Assembly: GCF_030580935.1 (NCBI RefSeq) | Contig: NZ_JAUQOM010000005.1 | Location: 124,001-188,000 of the forward strand | Direction: 5' to 3' | DNA: 64,000 bases | Source: Sphingobium cyanobacteriorum | GTDB lineage: Bacteria > Pseudomonadota > Alphaproteobacteria > Sphingomonadales > Sphingomonadaceae | Shown here: piece by piece, positions 35,444 to 44,957 of the stretch | How the letters are laid out: each line of letters begins with the position of its first letter | Numbering within the stretch: position 1 is the first letter of the stretch | Position numbers and translations under genes: made by a program | Notes under the pieces: model-generated | Database searches by the model: none | The model's input: the letters and a program-made list of their open reading frames with translations, nothing else | What the model was told of the DNA's origin: nothing

Positions 35444-38206
35444 ATGGTCATGCAATTCCCCGCCCTGGGATCGCGCCGCGCGATCATCGACCGGCGCGCG
35501 ATTTCCGACAGGATCAACGCCCTGGCGCAAGACCATCGGGGGGATGGCGTGCGGCTGCGCGCGGCGGTGGTCAAGGAATTGAAGGCGGCGCTGGACGAAG
35601 GCCGGGCGGAAGTCGCGCGGCGGCTGGAGGCCAAGCCCACGCGCGGGCGGGAGTCGGTGACGGCCTTTGCCTTTCTGATCGACCAGATTTTGCGCCTGCT
35701 CTATGACGCGACGACCCATCATCTCTATCCGGCCGGCAATCGCAGCACCGGCGAACGGATCGTGCTGATCGCGGTGGGCGGCTATGGCCGGGGCGAGATG
35801 GCGCCGCACAGCGATGTCGATATCGGCTTCATCACCCCGTGGAAGCCGACCGGCTGGACCGAACAGGTCATCGAATCGATGCTCTATTCGCTGTGGGACC
35901 TGGGGTTGAAGGTCGGGCATAGCAGCCGTTCGGTCGACGAGACGATGCGGATGGCCAAGAGCGACCTGACCGTGCGCACCGCCCTGCTGGAAGCGCGCTA
36001 TATCTGGGGCGATCGCGCACTGTACGAGGAAACGTCGGTCCGCTTCGACGCGGAGGTGATGCAGGGCAATGCCCGCGCCTTCGTGACCGAGAAGCTGGAG
36101 GAGCGCGAGGAGCGGCACAAAAGGATGGGCGACAGCCGCTATGTCGTCGAACCCAATGTGAAGGAGGGCAAGGGCGGGCTGCGCGACCTGCACACCCTGT
36201 TCTGGATCGGCAAATATGTGAACCGGGTGAAATCACTTGCCGAACTGGTCGATGTCGGCCTGCTGACCGACGTGGAATTGCGCCAGTTCCAGAAGGCCGA
36301 GGATTTCCTGTGGGCGGTGCGATGCCACCTGCACACCATCACCGGCCGCGCCGAGGACCGGCTGACCTTCGACCTTCAGTTGGAGACGGCGACGCGGATG
36401 CGCTTTACCGGGCGCGCCGGCCGATCGGGCGTCGAGCGCTTCATGCGCTATTATTTCCTGAACGCCAAGATCGTGGGCGACCTGACCGCCGTGTTCCTGG
36501 CGCATCTGGACGACCAGATGGGGTCGAAAGGGCGACGCTATATCCCGGCCATCTTCCGCCGGCCCAAGAAGCTGGACGGGTTCGTGCTGGATCGCGGGCG
36601 GCTGTCGTTGCCGAGCGACGATTTCTTTCAGGCCGACCCGGTGCGGATGCTGGAGATATTCGCCGTGGCGGACAAGCATGGATTGCAGATCCATCCCAGC
36701 GCCATGCGGACGGCCAGCCGCGACGCCGGGCTGATCAATGCCAAGATACGGCGCGACCCGCGCGCCAATGCCGCCTTCATGGAGGTGCTCACATCCCCGC
36801 GCGATCCCGAAACGGTGCTGCGCTGGATGAACGAATCGAGCGTGTTCGGCCGGTTCGTGCCCGATTTCCGCCGCGTCGTCGCGCAGATGCAGTTCGACAT
36901 GTATCATCATTATACGGTCGACGAGCATACCATCCGCGCGGTCGGCCTGCTGGCGCGGATCGAGAAGGGCGACCTGCCGGAGGATCATCCGCTGGCGACC
37001 GAGCTGATGGGCAAGCTGTTGTCGCGCCGGGTGCTCTATGTCGCGGTGCTGCTGCACGATATCGCCAAGGGGCGCGGCGGCGACCACAGCCTGTTGGGCG
37101 CGGAGGTGGCCGAACATCTGTGTCCGCGCCTGGGCCTGAGCCCGGCGGAAACGGAGACGGTCGCCTGGCTGGTGCGCTATCACCTGCTGATGTCGGCCAC
37201 CGCGTTCAAGCGCGACCTGGCCGATTACAAGACGATCCTGGATTTCGTGGATGTGGTGCAAAGCCCGGAACGGTTGCGCCTGCTGCTGTGCCTGACGGTG
37301 GTGGATATTCGCGCGGTGGGTCCGGGGGTGTGGAATAGCTGGAAGCGCCAGTTGCTGGGCGACCTGTATGAATCGGCCGAAGAAGTGCTGCGCCTGGGCC
37401 ACAAGCAGAAGGGGCGCAGCGAGCGCGTCACCGCCAAGCAGCAGGGGCTGAGGCAGGCGCTGGGCATGGACGAAGCCGCCTTCGCGGCGTTCAGCCGGCG
37501 GTTGCCTGAATCCTACTGGATCGCAGAGCCTGAGGATATCCTGTTCCACAACGCGCAACATATATTGGCGTCGGGCGACGCGCCCCTGTCGATCGCGGCG
37601 CAATATTATCCGCAGCGCGGCGCGACATTGGTGACTGTCTATGCCGCCGACCATCCGGGGCTGTTCTATCGCATTGCCGGCGCGATCCATCTGGCCGGCG
37701 GCAACATCATCGACGCGCGCATCCATACGACGCGCGATGGCGTGGCGATCGACAATTTCCTGGTGCAGGACCCGATGGGGGGGGCATTTCACAGTCCCGA
37801 CCAACTGACCCGCATCCGCAATGCGATCGAGGATTCACTGTCGAACCGGCACCGGCTGATCACCAAGCTGGCGGCGCGGCCGCTAACCCGGACCCGCGCC
37901 GAAGCGTTCCGCATCGAACCCAATGTGCTGATCGACAACAAGGCGTCGAACCGCTTCACCGTGGTCGAGGTCAATGCGCGCGACCGGCCGGCGCTGTTGT
38001 TCAGCCTGGCCAATGCGCTGTTCCAGTCCAAGGTGACGGTGCATAGCGCCCATGTCGCCACCTATGGCGAGCGCGCGGTCGACACTTTCTATGTCACCGA
38101 TCTGCTGGGCGGGAAGATCGAGAGCAAGGGGCGGTTGCAGACGCTGGAGCGGCGGTTGCTGGAAGCGGCCGGTGGCGAGGTGGGTGAAGCGCTGGAGATG
38201 GCGTGA
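35444..38206 (+). CDS. glnD: PII uridylyltransferase / uridylyl-removing enzyme
   Basis: This 920-residue bifunctional enzyme attaches UMP to PII proteins at low glutamine and removes it at high glutamine. Domains in order: nucleotidyltransferase with VGGYGRGEMAPHSDVDIGF near residue 108, PII-UTase helper region with EGKGGLRDLHTLFWI near 242, HD domain with LLHDIAKGRGGDHS near 537, and two ACT domains near 730 and 840 that bind glutamine. Length is normal for alphaproteobacteria. ATG 35444 is used; 35450 is an alternative. It forms a unit with mutS. Confidence 0.95.
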   Translation: MVMQFPALGSRRAIIDRRAISDRINALAQDHRGDGVRLRAAVVKELKAALDEGRAEVARRLEAKPTRGRESVTAFAFLIDQILRLLYDATTHHLYPAGNRSTGERIVLIAVGGYGRGEMAPHSDVDIGFITPWKPTGWTEQVIESMLYSLWDLGLKVGHSSRSVDETMRMAKSDLTVRTALLEARYIWGDRALYEETSVRFDAEVMQGNARAFVTEKLEEREERHKRMGDSRYVVEPNVKEGKGGLRDLHTLFWIGKYVNRVKSLAELVDVGLLTDVELRQFQKAEDFLWAVRCHLHTITGRAEDRLTFDLQLETATRMRFTGRAGRSGVERFMRYYFLNAKIVGDLTAVFLAHLDDQMGSKGRRYIPAIFRRPKKLDGFVLDRGRLSLPSDDFFQADPVRMLEIFAVADKHGLQIHPSAMRTASRDAGLINAKIRRDPRANAAFMEVLTSPRDPETVLRWMNESSVFGRFVPDFRRVVAQMQFDMYHHYTVDEHTIRAVGLLARIEKGDLPEDHPLATELMGKLLSRRVLYVAVLLHDIAKGRGGDHSLLGAEVAEHLCPRLGLSPAETETVAWLVRYHLLMSATAFKRDLADYKTILDFVDVVQSPERLRLLLCLTVVDIRAVGPGVWNSWKRQLLGDLYESAEEVLRLGHKQKGRSERVTAKQQGLRQALGMDEAAFAAFSRRLPESYWIAEPEDILFHNAQHILASGDAPLSIAAQYYPQRGATLVTVYAADHPGLFYRIAGAIHLAGGNIIDARIHTTRDGVAIDNFLVQDPMGGAFHSPDQLTRIRNAIEDSLSNRHRLITKLAARPLTRTRAEAFRIEPNVLIDNKASNRFTVVEVNARDRPALLFSLANALFQSKVTVHSAHVATYGERAVDTFYVTDLLGGKIESKGRLQTLERRLLEAAGGEVGEALEMA

Positions 38207-38242
38207 AGCCGGCGATGCGCCTGCTTTCGCAGGCGCATGTCC

Positions 38243-38746
38243 CTATGACATGACCGCGACCGCATCGCCCGGCGCGAGCCGGGGGAGCAGGCGCAGCATG
38301 TCGGCCCGGTCCACCGCGATGCAGCCGGCGGTGGGTCGGCCTTCGGACAGATGGAAGAAGATCGCGCTCCCCTGCCCCGGCACCGGCGGCGCGTCATTAT
38401 GACCCAGGACGATGATGACATCATAGGCATCGTCGCTGCGGATCAGGCTTTCGGCGGAAAAGGCGCGTGGCAGGCGGACCGGGCGGTTATAGGCGGGGTC
38501 GGCGGGATCGTCCGACCAGCCATCATTGCCCCTGATCCAGCGCCAGGGGAGCCTGATCCCGGTCGCCGCGACCTTGCCGGGCCGCAGCAGCACGCCCCGG
38601 ATCGGCCAAAGCCCAAGCGGCGTGCGGCCGTCCCCCTCCCGCTTGTCGCCGGCTGCGCAGACGCCGTCCCGGCCGATGGTGCATTCCATCGCCCAGTCGC
38701 CGAAGGTCAGGCGACCCGCGCCGCCATCGACGCGGAGACTATTCAT
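38243..38746 (-). CDS. L,D-transpeptidase (YkuD)-like protein
   Basis: This 167-residue protein carries a YkuD-type motif, IFFHLSEGRPTAGCIAVDR, with the family His and the nucleophilic Cys, preceded by GDGRTPLGLWPI typical of the YkuD barrel. Such enzymes crosslink or edit peptidoglycan. No signal peptide is evident, which is a known feature of the short YkuD-like branch (ErfK-type relatives in alphaproteobacteria). The ATG at 38746 starts 10 bp behind the ribA stop; an upstream reading runs into ribA. It is convergent with glnD. Confidence 0.8.
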   Translation of the reverse strand: MNSLRVDGGAGRLTFGDWAMECTIGRDGVCAAGDKREGDGRTPLGLWPIRGVLLRPGKVAATGIRLPWRWIRGNDGWSDDPADPAYNRPVRLPRAFSAESLIRSDDAYDVIIVLGHNDAPPVPGQGSAIFFHLSEGRPTAGCIAVDRADMLRLLPRLAPGDAVAVMS

Positions 38747-38756
38747 GCCTTCAAGG

Positions 38757-39842
38757 TCATAGCTGGTGGCCGGTGCGGTCCCGCTTGGTGGCGAGATACC
38801 GTTCATTGTGCGGGTTGGCCGGCAGGATGATCGGCAGCCGCTCGGTCACGCGAATCCCGGCCGCTTCCAGCCCCGCCACCTTGTCGGGATTGTTGGTCAG
38901 CAGCCGCACGGCACGCACGCCGAGCAGGTCGAGCATCCGCGCCGCGACCGAAAAATCGCGCGCGTCGATCGCAAAGCCCAGACGCACATTGGCGTCGACC
39001 GTGTCGAACCCCTGGTCCTGCATCGCATAGGCGCGCAGCTTGTTGACGAGGCCGATGCCGCGCCCTTCCTGTCGCAGATAGAGGAGGATGCCCCAGGGCG
39101 CGTCGGCGATCCGGTGCAGCGCTTCATGCAGTTGCGGGCCGCAATCGCATTTCAGGCTGCCCAGCACGTCGCCGGTCAGGCATTCGCTGTGCAGGCGGAT
39201 GACCGGCGGCGAGGAATCGCGCTTGCCCACGACCAGCGCGACATGCTCGCGCGGTTCGTCCGGGCTGCGGAAGGCGATGATCTCCGCGCTTTCGCTGGCC
39301 GACACGGGCAGGCGGGCGCGGGTGGCGATGGCGAGGCGGATCGCGTCGTCATAGGCGGCGACAGCATCGGCGTGGAGGTCCACTTCGACCGGGCCGTCGC
39401 CTTCGCACAGGAAATAGGCGGGCAGGATGCCGGCCAGGCGCGCGAGCCGGAGCGCGGCCTTGGCCGCCTGCGGCGCGGGCAATGTGCGGGCGCGGAACGG
39501 ACCTTTCAACGGCGAGGCGAGGTCGAGCACCGGGTCGGAGATGGCGGTGGCGACATCGGCGTCGATCCAGGGCGCGCGCGCGACCAGCACCGGCAGGTCG
39601 GGATCGGCGGCGGCGAGCTGGTTGGCGAGCTTCAATGTGTCGGCGCGGGCGGCAGAGATGAGGATATCGGCGCGGCCGTCGGGATCGAAGCCGGCCAGCG
39701 TCACCGCGTCCGCGCCCTCGATCGCCATCAGCCGGATCGCGCCGTCCGCCCCGCGCAGGCGGATCGCCCAGCCCCGGCGCAGCGCATCGATCGCGCGGGC
39801 GGCGTCACGCCCGTTGGCAGGCCGATGAACCATCCCCGGCAT
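38757..39842 (-). CDS. ribA: GTP cyclohydrolase II with N-terminal RibB-like domain
   Basis: This 361-residue protein makes the first riboflavin precursor from GTP. The C-terminal two-thirds hold the RibA signatures: [24 protein letters not shown] with three zinc-binding cysteines, [22 protein letters not shown] and [18 protein letters not shown]. The N-terminal 130 residues look like a degenerate dihydroxybutanone-phosphate synthase domain without its metal-binding motifs, so this part is probably structural. ATG 39842 overlaps the xthA stop (TGATG), coupling the two. Confidence 0.92.
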   Translation of the reverse strand: MPGMVHRPANGRDAARAIDALRRGWAIRLRGADGAIRLMAIEGADAVTLAGFDPDGRADILISAARADTLKLANQLAAADPDLPVLVARAPWIDADVATAISDPVLDLASPLKGPFRARTLPAPQAAKAALRLARLAGILPAYFLCEGDGPVEVDLHADAVAAYDDAIRLAIATRARLPVSASESAEIIAFRSPDEPREHVALVVGKRDSSPPVIRLHSECLTGDVLGSLKCDCGPQLHEALHRIADAPWGILLYLRQEGRGIGLVNKLRAYAMQDQGFDTVDANVRLGFAIDARDFSVAARMLDLLGVRAVRLLTNNPDKVAGLEAAGIRVTERLPIILPANPHNERYLATKRDRTGHQL

Positions 39843-40639
39843 CAGAAGGCGAATTCGGTGATGATAGGGATATGGTCGGACGGTTTGCCCCAGTTGCGCG
39901 CGGGTTCGACCACGCGGTGGCCGACCGCCTTGTCCGCCACGTCGCGCGTCATCCACATATGGTCGAGGCGGCGGCCGCGATCCGATTCGGCCCAGTCCTT
40001 CGCGCGGTAGCTCCACCAGGTGTAGAGGCGCGCGGGGGCGGGATGGAAATGGCGGCCGATATCGACCCAGTCGTTCGACGCCTGCAAGCGGCCCAGAATC
40101 TCGCACTCGATGGGCGTGTGGCTGACGACGTTCAGCAACTGCTTGTGGCTCCACACGTCGCATTCCAGCGGCGCGATATTGAAATCGCCGGTCAATATGG
40201 TCGGCTTGTCCGCCAGAGCCGAGGACCATTGGATCATGCGTTCGAGGAAATCGAGCTTCTGGCCGAATTTCGGGTTCACGTCACGATCGGGAATGTCGCC
40301 GCCGGCCGGGACATAGACATTTTCGATCCGCACGCCATTGTCGAGCCGGACCCCGACATGGCGCGCTTCGCCATTGGCCTGCCAGTCGAAACGGTCATCC
40401 TCGTGAATCGGCACCTTGCTCATGATCGCGACGCCATGGTGCATCCGCTGGCCGTTCAGCACCTGATGGACATAGCCCAGCCGTCTGAACATGTCGGTGG
40501 GGAAGATGTCGTTCACCACCTTGGTTTCCTGAAGGCATAATATGTCGGGTGCTTCCTGGCGCAGCAACTGTTCGACGATGTCGATGCGCGCGCGGACGGA
40601 GTTGATGTTCCAGGAGCAGATGGAAAGGGTGTCGGCCAT
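39842..40639 (-). CDS. xthA: Exodeoxyribonuclease III
   Basis: This 265-residue enzyme of the EEP fold acts in base excision repair as AP endonuclease and 3' exonuclease. Motifs seen are [24 protein letters not shown] with the metal-binding Glu, [16 protein letters not shown] and the C-terminal RRLDHMWMT and [14 protein letters not shown] 40639 gives the standard N-terminus; upstream in-frame sequence crosses the hairpin region. It is coupled with ribA by a TGATG overlap. Confidence 0.93.
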   Translation of the reverse strand: MADTLSICSWNINSVRARIDIVEQLLRQEAPDILCLQETKVVNDIFPTDMFRRLGYVHQVLNGQRMHHGVAIMSKVPIHEDDRFDWQANGEARHVGVRLDNGVRIENVYVPAGGDIPDRDVNPKFGQKLDFLERMIQWSSALADKPTILTGDFNIAPLECDVWSHKQLLNVVSHTPIECEILGRLQASNDWVDIGRHFHPAPARLYTWWSYRAKDWAESDRGRRLDHMWMTRDVADKAVGHRVVEPARNWGKPSDHIPIITEFAF

Positions 40640-40690
40640 GACGCCAGCCCTAGGAGGGCGCGCGATATTGCGCAAGTCGCGGACACGGTA

Positions 40691-40724
40691 AGACCCCCGC
40701 TCCGGGGGCGTGGAACGGGGGTCT
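40691..40724 (-). terminator. GC-rich hairpin downstream of lolA
   Basis: AGACCCCCG and CGGGGGTCT form a perfect 9-bp stem around a 16-nt loop that can itself pair partly. It lies 163 bp after the lolA stop and upstream of xthA, both minus-strand. No T-tract follows, so it is a weak or Rho-assisted terminator at best. Confidence 0.4.
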
Positions 40725-40887
40725 CGATCGCGCCCTTGAAGCGCTTCGCGACGGGAGGTGGGGACCGGGTAACAGGGGGGAAATCCCGGTTTGGCCTCGC
40801 GCCGTGGATTTCTGATTAGCGCCCCGCATATGAGCGGCAGATGAACGAATTTGAATAGCCGTCCATCCGTCGCGCGGGGCGCTCGAT

Positions 40888-41529
40888 TCAACCGCCAGCC
40901 GAGCGCCCCTTGGGCCGCGGATCGGTCCAGCGGAAGGCCGAATCGGCCACTGGCGCGCCATAACGCTGGTTGGTCAGGCGCACCGCGGTACGGTTGTTCT
41001 GCGAATCGAGCGCGACCCAGCCATAAAGTTGCAGGCCCGCCGGGCTGCCGGCGTCACGCTTGAAGATCATGGTGATGGTGCCGAATTCGGGGCGTTTGGG
41101 ATCGCGCGCCTGAACGCTCAGGATCGTCGGATCGCCGCTGGGGATGACCTTGCCGAATTTCGCCAGATCCTTGGAGGGATCGAGCAGCGCGCCCAGCGGC
41201 GAATTGCCGATCGGCCAGCGCTGCACCTGGCGCACTTCATAATCGATCATGGTCAGCGCCTTGCCGTCGCCCACGATCAGCAGGGGCACGCCCTTTTGAT
41301 ATTGGAAGCGGATCTTGCCCGGCTGCTTCAGCGTGATCTGGCCGGTCAGGGTCTGGCCATTGCGGTCGGTCTGGCTGAAATCGGCGGTCATGGTGGTGAC
41401 GGCGCGGATATAGGCGTTGACCTGCGTAAGGTCGGACGACGCCTGCTGGGCAGCCGCCGGCGCGATGACCGGCAGGGCGATCGGCACGGCGGCAAAGGCC
41501 AGGATCAGGGGCGCAAGACGGCGCTGCAT
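40888..41529 (-). CDS. lolA: Outer membrane lipoprotein carrier protein LolA family
   Basis: This 213-residue periplasmic protein has a signal peptide (LAPLILAFAAVPIALPVIAPAAAQ) and a LolA-like half-barrel: MTADFSQTDRNGQTLTGQITLKQPGKIRFQY, LLIVGDGKALTMIDYE, and LYGWVALDSQNNRTAVRL. It would carry lipoproteins across the periplasm to the outer membrane. The ATG at 41529 opens the signal peptide; readings further upstream are antisense to other features. It follows ftsK on the same strand, the usual alphaproteobacterial neighbourhood. Confidence 0.88.
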   Translation of the reverse strand: MQRRLAPLILAFAAVPIALPVIAPAAAQQASSDLTQVNAYIRAVTTMTADFSQTDRNGQTLTGQITLKQPGKIRFQYQKGVPLLIVGDGKALTMIDYEVRQVQRWPIGNSPLGALLDPSKDLAKFGKVIPSGDPTILSVQARDPKRPEFGTITMIFKRDAGSPAGLQLYGWVALDSQNNRTAVRLTNQRYGAPVADSAFRWTDPRPKGRSAGG

Positions 41530-41756
41530 GACATTCAACTCCGGTTGTTCAGGAAGGATGGGGCTAGAAGATCGGGCTTGAACCCGCTGTGAACCCGCCT
41601 GTTCCGAAATAGCAAGCTTTGCGACCAGATGAGGGTGCGATCCGCGCCTGACAGGGCATCTGCGTCCTCCATGTGCGCGGCGCGCCCGCCATGCTGTCGG
41701 CGCGGCGCGGCCTTTGGTCCGGGCACAGGGAAAAATTGGCGAAGAAGAATATCGCC

Positions 41757-41785
41757 AAAAAAAGGGCCGATCCAAAGACCGGCCC
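41757..41785 (-). terminator. Rho-independent terminator after ftsK / RNA element A
   Basis: On the minus strand GGGCCGGTC-TTTG-GATCGGCCC forms a 9-bp stem with one G-U pair, followed by seven T. It ends both the ftsK transcript and the conserved RNA element directly upstream. Confidence 0.85.
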
Positions 41786-41892
41786 GAAAAGTTTTAAGGA
41801 GAGGATGCCTGAAAGGCCTGACCCTACTGGCCCAATCCCGTTCATGCTGCAAATGCGAAGGGGGCAAGGGCGATTGCACGATATGCAATCGC
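41757..41892 (-). ncRNA. RNA element A, homologous to element B at 48.8 kb
   Basis: Read on the minus strand this segment starts with a hairpin (GCGATTGCA-N5-TGCAATCGC, 41870-41892), then CGCATTTGC, then GCCTTTCAGGC forming a short hairpin, the CU-rich ATCCTCTCCTT, AAAACTTTT and a strong terminator. A second copy at 48821-48950 has the same blocks at the same spacing (block to CGCATTTGC 30 nt, and 24 nt on to the hairpin). The CU-rich part is complementary to a Shine-Dalgarno sequence, as in several alphaproteobacterial regulatory RNAs. It begins 18 nt after the ftsK stop, so it may be cut from the ftsK mRNA end or have its own promoter. Not matched to a named family. Confidence 0.55.
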
Positions 41893-41909
41893 GATACCCT
41901 GTGCCTTCA

Positions 41910-44228
41910 TCAGAGCGGATTGCCATTTTCATCGCGCAACACTTCGCGACGGCCGACATGGTTGGGCGGGCCGACCAGCCCTTCCTCCTCCATCTTTTCG
42001 ATCAGGCGGGCCGCACTATTATATCCGACACGAAGCTGGCGTTGCAGCCAACTGGTCGACGCCTTCTGGTTTTCGAACACCAGTTGGCACGCCTTGCGGA
42101 ACAGTTGCGCGTCGGGGCTGTCGTCGCCCAGATCGACGCCATCGAGGGCGAAGCTGCCTTCTTCCGGTTCCTCGGTGACGGCCTGGATATAGTCGGGCTG
42201 GCCCTGTGCGCGCCAATGATCGGCGACGACGCGGACTTCATCGTCGGACACGAAGGGACCATGGACGCGCATCAACCCCTTCCCGCCGTGCATGTAGAGC
42301 ATGTCGCCCTTGCCCAATAATTGTTCGGCGCCCTGCTCGCCCAAAATGGTGCGGCTGTCGATCTTTGACGTGACGAAGAAGCTGATGCGGGTCGGCAGGT
42401 TCGCCTTGATGACGCCGGTGATCACGTCCACCGACGGCCGCTGGGTCGCGAGGATGAGGTGGATGCCGGCCGCGCGCGCCTTTTGCGCGAGGCGCTGGAT
42501 CAGGAACTCGACTTCCTTGCCCGCCGTCATCATCAGGTCGGCCAGTTCGTCCACCACCACCACAATCTGGGGCAGCGGCTGGAAGTCGAGTTGCTCCTCC
42601 TCATAGATCGGCTTGCCGCTTTCGGGATCGTAGCCGGTCTGGACACGGCGGCCGAGCGGCTTGCCCTTCGCCTTGGCGGCGCGCACCTTCTCATTATAGT
42701 TGGCGAGGTTGCGGACGGAAATGGACGCCATCATGCGATAGCGGTCCTCCATCTGCTCCACCGCCCATTTGAGCGCGCGGATCGCCTTGGCCGGTTCAGT
42801 GACGACCGGGGAGAGCAGATGCGGAATGTCGTCATAGGTCGACAGTTCCAGCATCTTGGGGTCGATCATGATCAGGCGCAACTGGTCGGGCGTCATGCGA
42901 TAGAGCAGCGACAGGATCATGGCGTTGAGGCCGACCGACTTGCCCGACCCGGTGGTGCCCGCGATCAGCAGATGCGGCATGGGCGCCAGGTCGGCGATGA
43001 TCGGTTCGCCCGAAATATTTTTGCCCAGGATGATCGGCAGCGTCCCTTCGCCGCCAAATTGTTCGCTGGTGATGAGTTCGCGGAAGGACACGCCCTCGCG
43101 ATGGGCGTTGGGCAGTTCGATGCCGATGACGGTGCGCCCCGGAATCGTCGCGACACGGGCCGAGAGCGCCGACATGTTGCGGGCGATATCGTCGGCCAGC
43201 GCGATGACCCGGCTGGCCTTGATGCCGGGCGCGGGTTCCAGTTCGTACATGGTGACGACCGGGCCGGGCCGCACTTCGACGATATTGCCCTTCACATGGA
43301 AGTCGTCGAGCACGGATTCGAGCAGCCGGGCGTTACGCTCCAGCGCGGCCTTGTCGATCTTGCCGCCCTGGCTGACGGGCACGGGATTGAGCAGGTCGGG
43401 CGAGGGCAGCGAACTGTTGCCGAACAGGTCGTCCTGACTGACCGGCGCCATCGCGCGCTGGGCCGGGGCGGGTTTGGGCGTCTGGATGGTGATGGGCGGC
43501 TTGGGTTCGTTGGACACCTGCTTGCGCGGGGCGATGACCCGCTCGCCCGTGTCGTCGTCATTTTCGTCAACGGCCGCATCGCCGCTGGCGAAGGCCAGGC
43601 TGGGGCGCGGCAGGCTGAGCCTGGGCAAAGACGGACGACGCAGCGCGATGATCGGCTTTTCAAGCGCCAGGCTGCGATACCAGGTGAAGAGTCCGAGAAT
43701 GAGGGCAAGGACGATCACCCCCCCCTTGATCCACGGGGCGGCGACGGGCGCCTGCGCGAGCAGGCTGTAAATGCCCTTGGCCGATGCAAGGCCGATCATG
43801 CCGCCCCACCCGGACGGCAGGCCGACCAGCGGTTCGGGCTGAAACAGGGCCAGCGCGATGCCGATCAGGACGATGCCGAACAGGCATTTGCCGAACTGGC
43901 CTTTCCAGCCGCTCATGTCCTGGTCGCCCCACAGGCGACGCGCGGTGATCGCCATCAGCGGCAGGACAAGCACCACCGGCACGCCGAACAGAAGCAGCAT
44001 GATATCGGCCGTCCAGGCACCGGGCGGACCCATGATATTGGCCACGCCGTCCCCCGCCACGGTCATCAGCGACGGATCGCTGGGCGTGTAGCTGAGCAGC
44101 GCCAGCGCCAGGAACAGGGTCGCGACGATGAGCGCGATCGCGCCGATCAGCGCACCGCTGCGGATCAGGCTGCGCTTGAGCATTTCGCGCCATTCCGGCG
44201 AGCGTTTCACGGTGCGGCCGACGGCCAT
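41910..44228 (-). CDS. ftsK: DNA translocase FtsK
   Basis: This 772-residue septal DNA pump has four to five membrane helices in the first 200 residues, a Pro-rich linker to about 330, and a RecA-like motor with Walker A LLIAGTTGSGKSVGLNAM near residue 424 and VVVVDELADLMM near 557, followed by ATQRPSVDVITG. A winged-helix gamma domain at the C-terminus (ASTSWLQRQLRVGYNSAARLIEKMEEEGLVG) would read orienting DNA sequences. I use ATG 44228; a GTG at 44264 is possible. It acts in chromosome segregation at the division site. Confidence 0.95.
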   Translation of the reverse strand: MAVGRTVKRSPEWREMLKRSLIRSGALIGAIALIVATLFLALALLSYTPSDPSLMTVAGDGVANIMGPPGAWTADIMLLLFGVPVVLVLPLMAITARRLWGDQDMSGWKGQFGKCLFGIVLIGIALALFQPEPLVGLPSGWGGMIGLASAKGIYSLLAQAPVAAPWIKGGVIVLALILGLFTWYRSLALEKPIIALRRPSLPRLSLPRPSLAFASGDAAVDENDDDTGERVIAPRKQVSNEPKPPITIQTPKPAPAQRAMAPVSQDDLFGNSSLPSPDLLNPVPVSQGGKIDKAALERNARLLESVLDDFHVKGNIVEVRPGPVVTMYELEPAPGIKASRVIALADDIARNMSALSARVATIPGRTVIGIELPNAHREGVSFRELITSEQFGGEGTLPIILGKNISGEPIIADLAPMPHLLIAGTTGSGKSVGLNAMILSLLYRMTPDQLRLIMIDPKMLELSTYDDIPHLLSPVVTEPAKAIRALKWAVEQMEDRYRMMASISVRNLANYNEKVRAAKAKGKPLGRRVQTGYDPESGKPIYEEEQLDFQPLPQIVVVVDELADLMMTAGKEVEFLIQRLAQKARAAGIHLILATQRPSVDVITGVIKANLPTRISFFVTSKIDSRTILGEQGAEQLLGKGDMLYMHGGKGLMRVHGPFVSDDEVRVVADHWRAQGQPDYIQAVTEEPEEGSFALDGVDLGDDSPDAQLFRKACQLVFENQKASTSWLQRQLRVGYNSAARLIEKMEEEGLVGPPNHVGRREVLRDENGNPL

Positions 44229-44392
44229 ATGATTGCTTGTCCCCCCAATGTTCCGTTCCGGCACAATGCGCCAAGCGGGGAGTCCGGGTCAAGAGCGCGC
44301 CCTCTCGGCTCGTCCCAGGCCATCCGTATCATCCCTTATGGCGCGGGCGTGGCCCGGCGTCGCACAAGCGGCGGGCAGAAAGGACCACCGCC

Positions 44393-44491
44393 ATGATCGC
44401 CACTTATTATCCCACCTTCGTCGCCATCGCGCTCAGCCTCTTCGCCCTGGGCATGCTGTTCGTCAGCATCGAGGACGGGCTGAAGCGCTGA
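44393..44491 (+). CDS. 32-residue single-span membrane protein
   Basis: A short frame encodes IATYYPTFVAIALSLFALG and continues MLFVSIEDGLKR: one hydrophobic helix with a charged C-terminal tail. AAAGGA lies 9 nt before the ATG. Its last 29 nt are antisense to the end of the acetyltransferase gene. Single-span microproteins of this form are common and often undetected; no family is recognised. Confidence 0.5.
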   Translation: MIATYYPTFVAIALSLFALGMLFVSIEDGLKR

Positions 44492-44957
44492 GCGCCGCCA
44501 GCGCATCGCCATCGACGCGCTGCACCGTCCATGCGTCCATCGGCCGCGCGCCAAGCGAGCGGTAGAAGGCGATGGCGGGTTCGTTCCAGTCCAGCACCGA
44601 CCATTCGAGCCGGGCGCAGTCGCGGTCGATCGCCAGCGCGGCCAGCCGTGCGAGCAACGCCTTGCCCGCGCCCAGCCCGCGCGCCTGCGGCAGGACGAAC
44701 AGATCCTCCAGATAGAGGCCGGGACGCCCTTCGAAGGTCGAGAAATTGTGGAAGAAGAGGGCGAAGCCGACCGGCGCGCCGCCATGGTCCGCGATCAGCA
44801 CTTCGGCCATCGGGCGGGGGCCGAACAGGTAGCGGGCGAGCATATCGCGATCCGCCTTCACCGCATGGGACAACCGCTCATAATCGGCTAGCGCCAGGAT
44901 GAAGGCGTGGATGGTATCGATGTCGGCAGCCACCGCCGCCCTGATGATGATGCTCAT
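44463..44957 (-). CDS. GNAT family N-acetyltransferase
   Basis: This 164-residue enzyme has the GNAT layout: IIIRAAVAADIDTIHAFI at the start, LYLEDLFVLPQARGLGAGKALL containing the acetyl-CoA pyrophosphate loop (RGLGAG), and WNEPAIAFYRSLGARPMD near the end. The ALFFHNFSTFEGRPGLYLEDL stretch is typical of diamine (spermidine/spermine-like) acetyltransferase relatives. Its start overlaps the EamA transporter stop by 4 nt, so the pair is coupled. Acceptor substrate unknown. Confidence 0.88.
   Translation of the reverse strand: MSIIIRAAVAADIDTIHAFILALADYERLSHAVKADRDMLARYLFGPRPMAEVLIADHGGAPVGFALFFHNFSTFEGRPGLYLEDLFVLPQARGLGAGKALLARLAALAIDRDCARLEWSVLDWNEPAIAFYRSLGARPMDAWTVQRVDGDALAALSASARPRC

Noticed and set aside
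41804..41938. Plus-strand mini-frame starting MPERP at 41804, and its counterpart at 48865
   Set aside because: The shared start with a good-looking ribosome binding site is explained by conservation of an RNA element on the opposite strand; the peptide sequences diverge and the second copy stops after about 22 codons.
42459..44396. 645-codon plus-strand frame opposite ftsK
   Set aside because: Antisense to ftsK, whose motifs are all intact.
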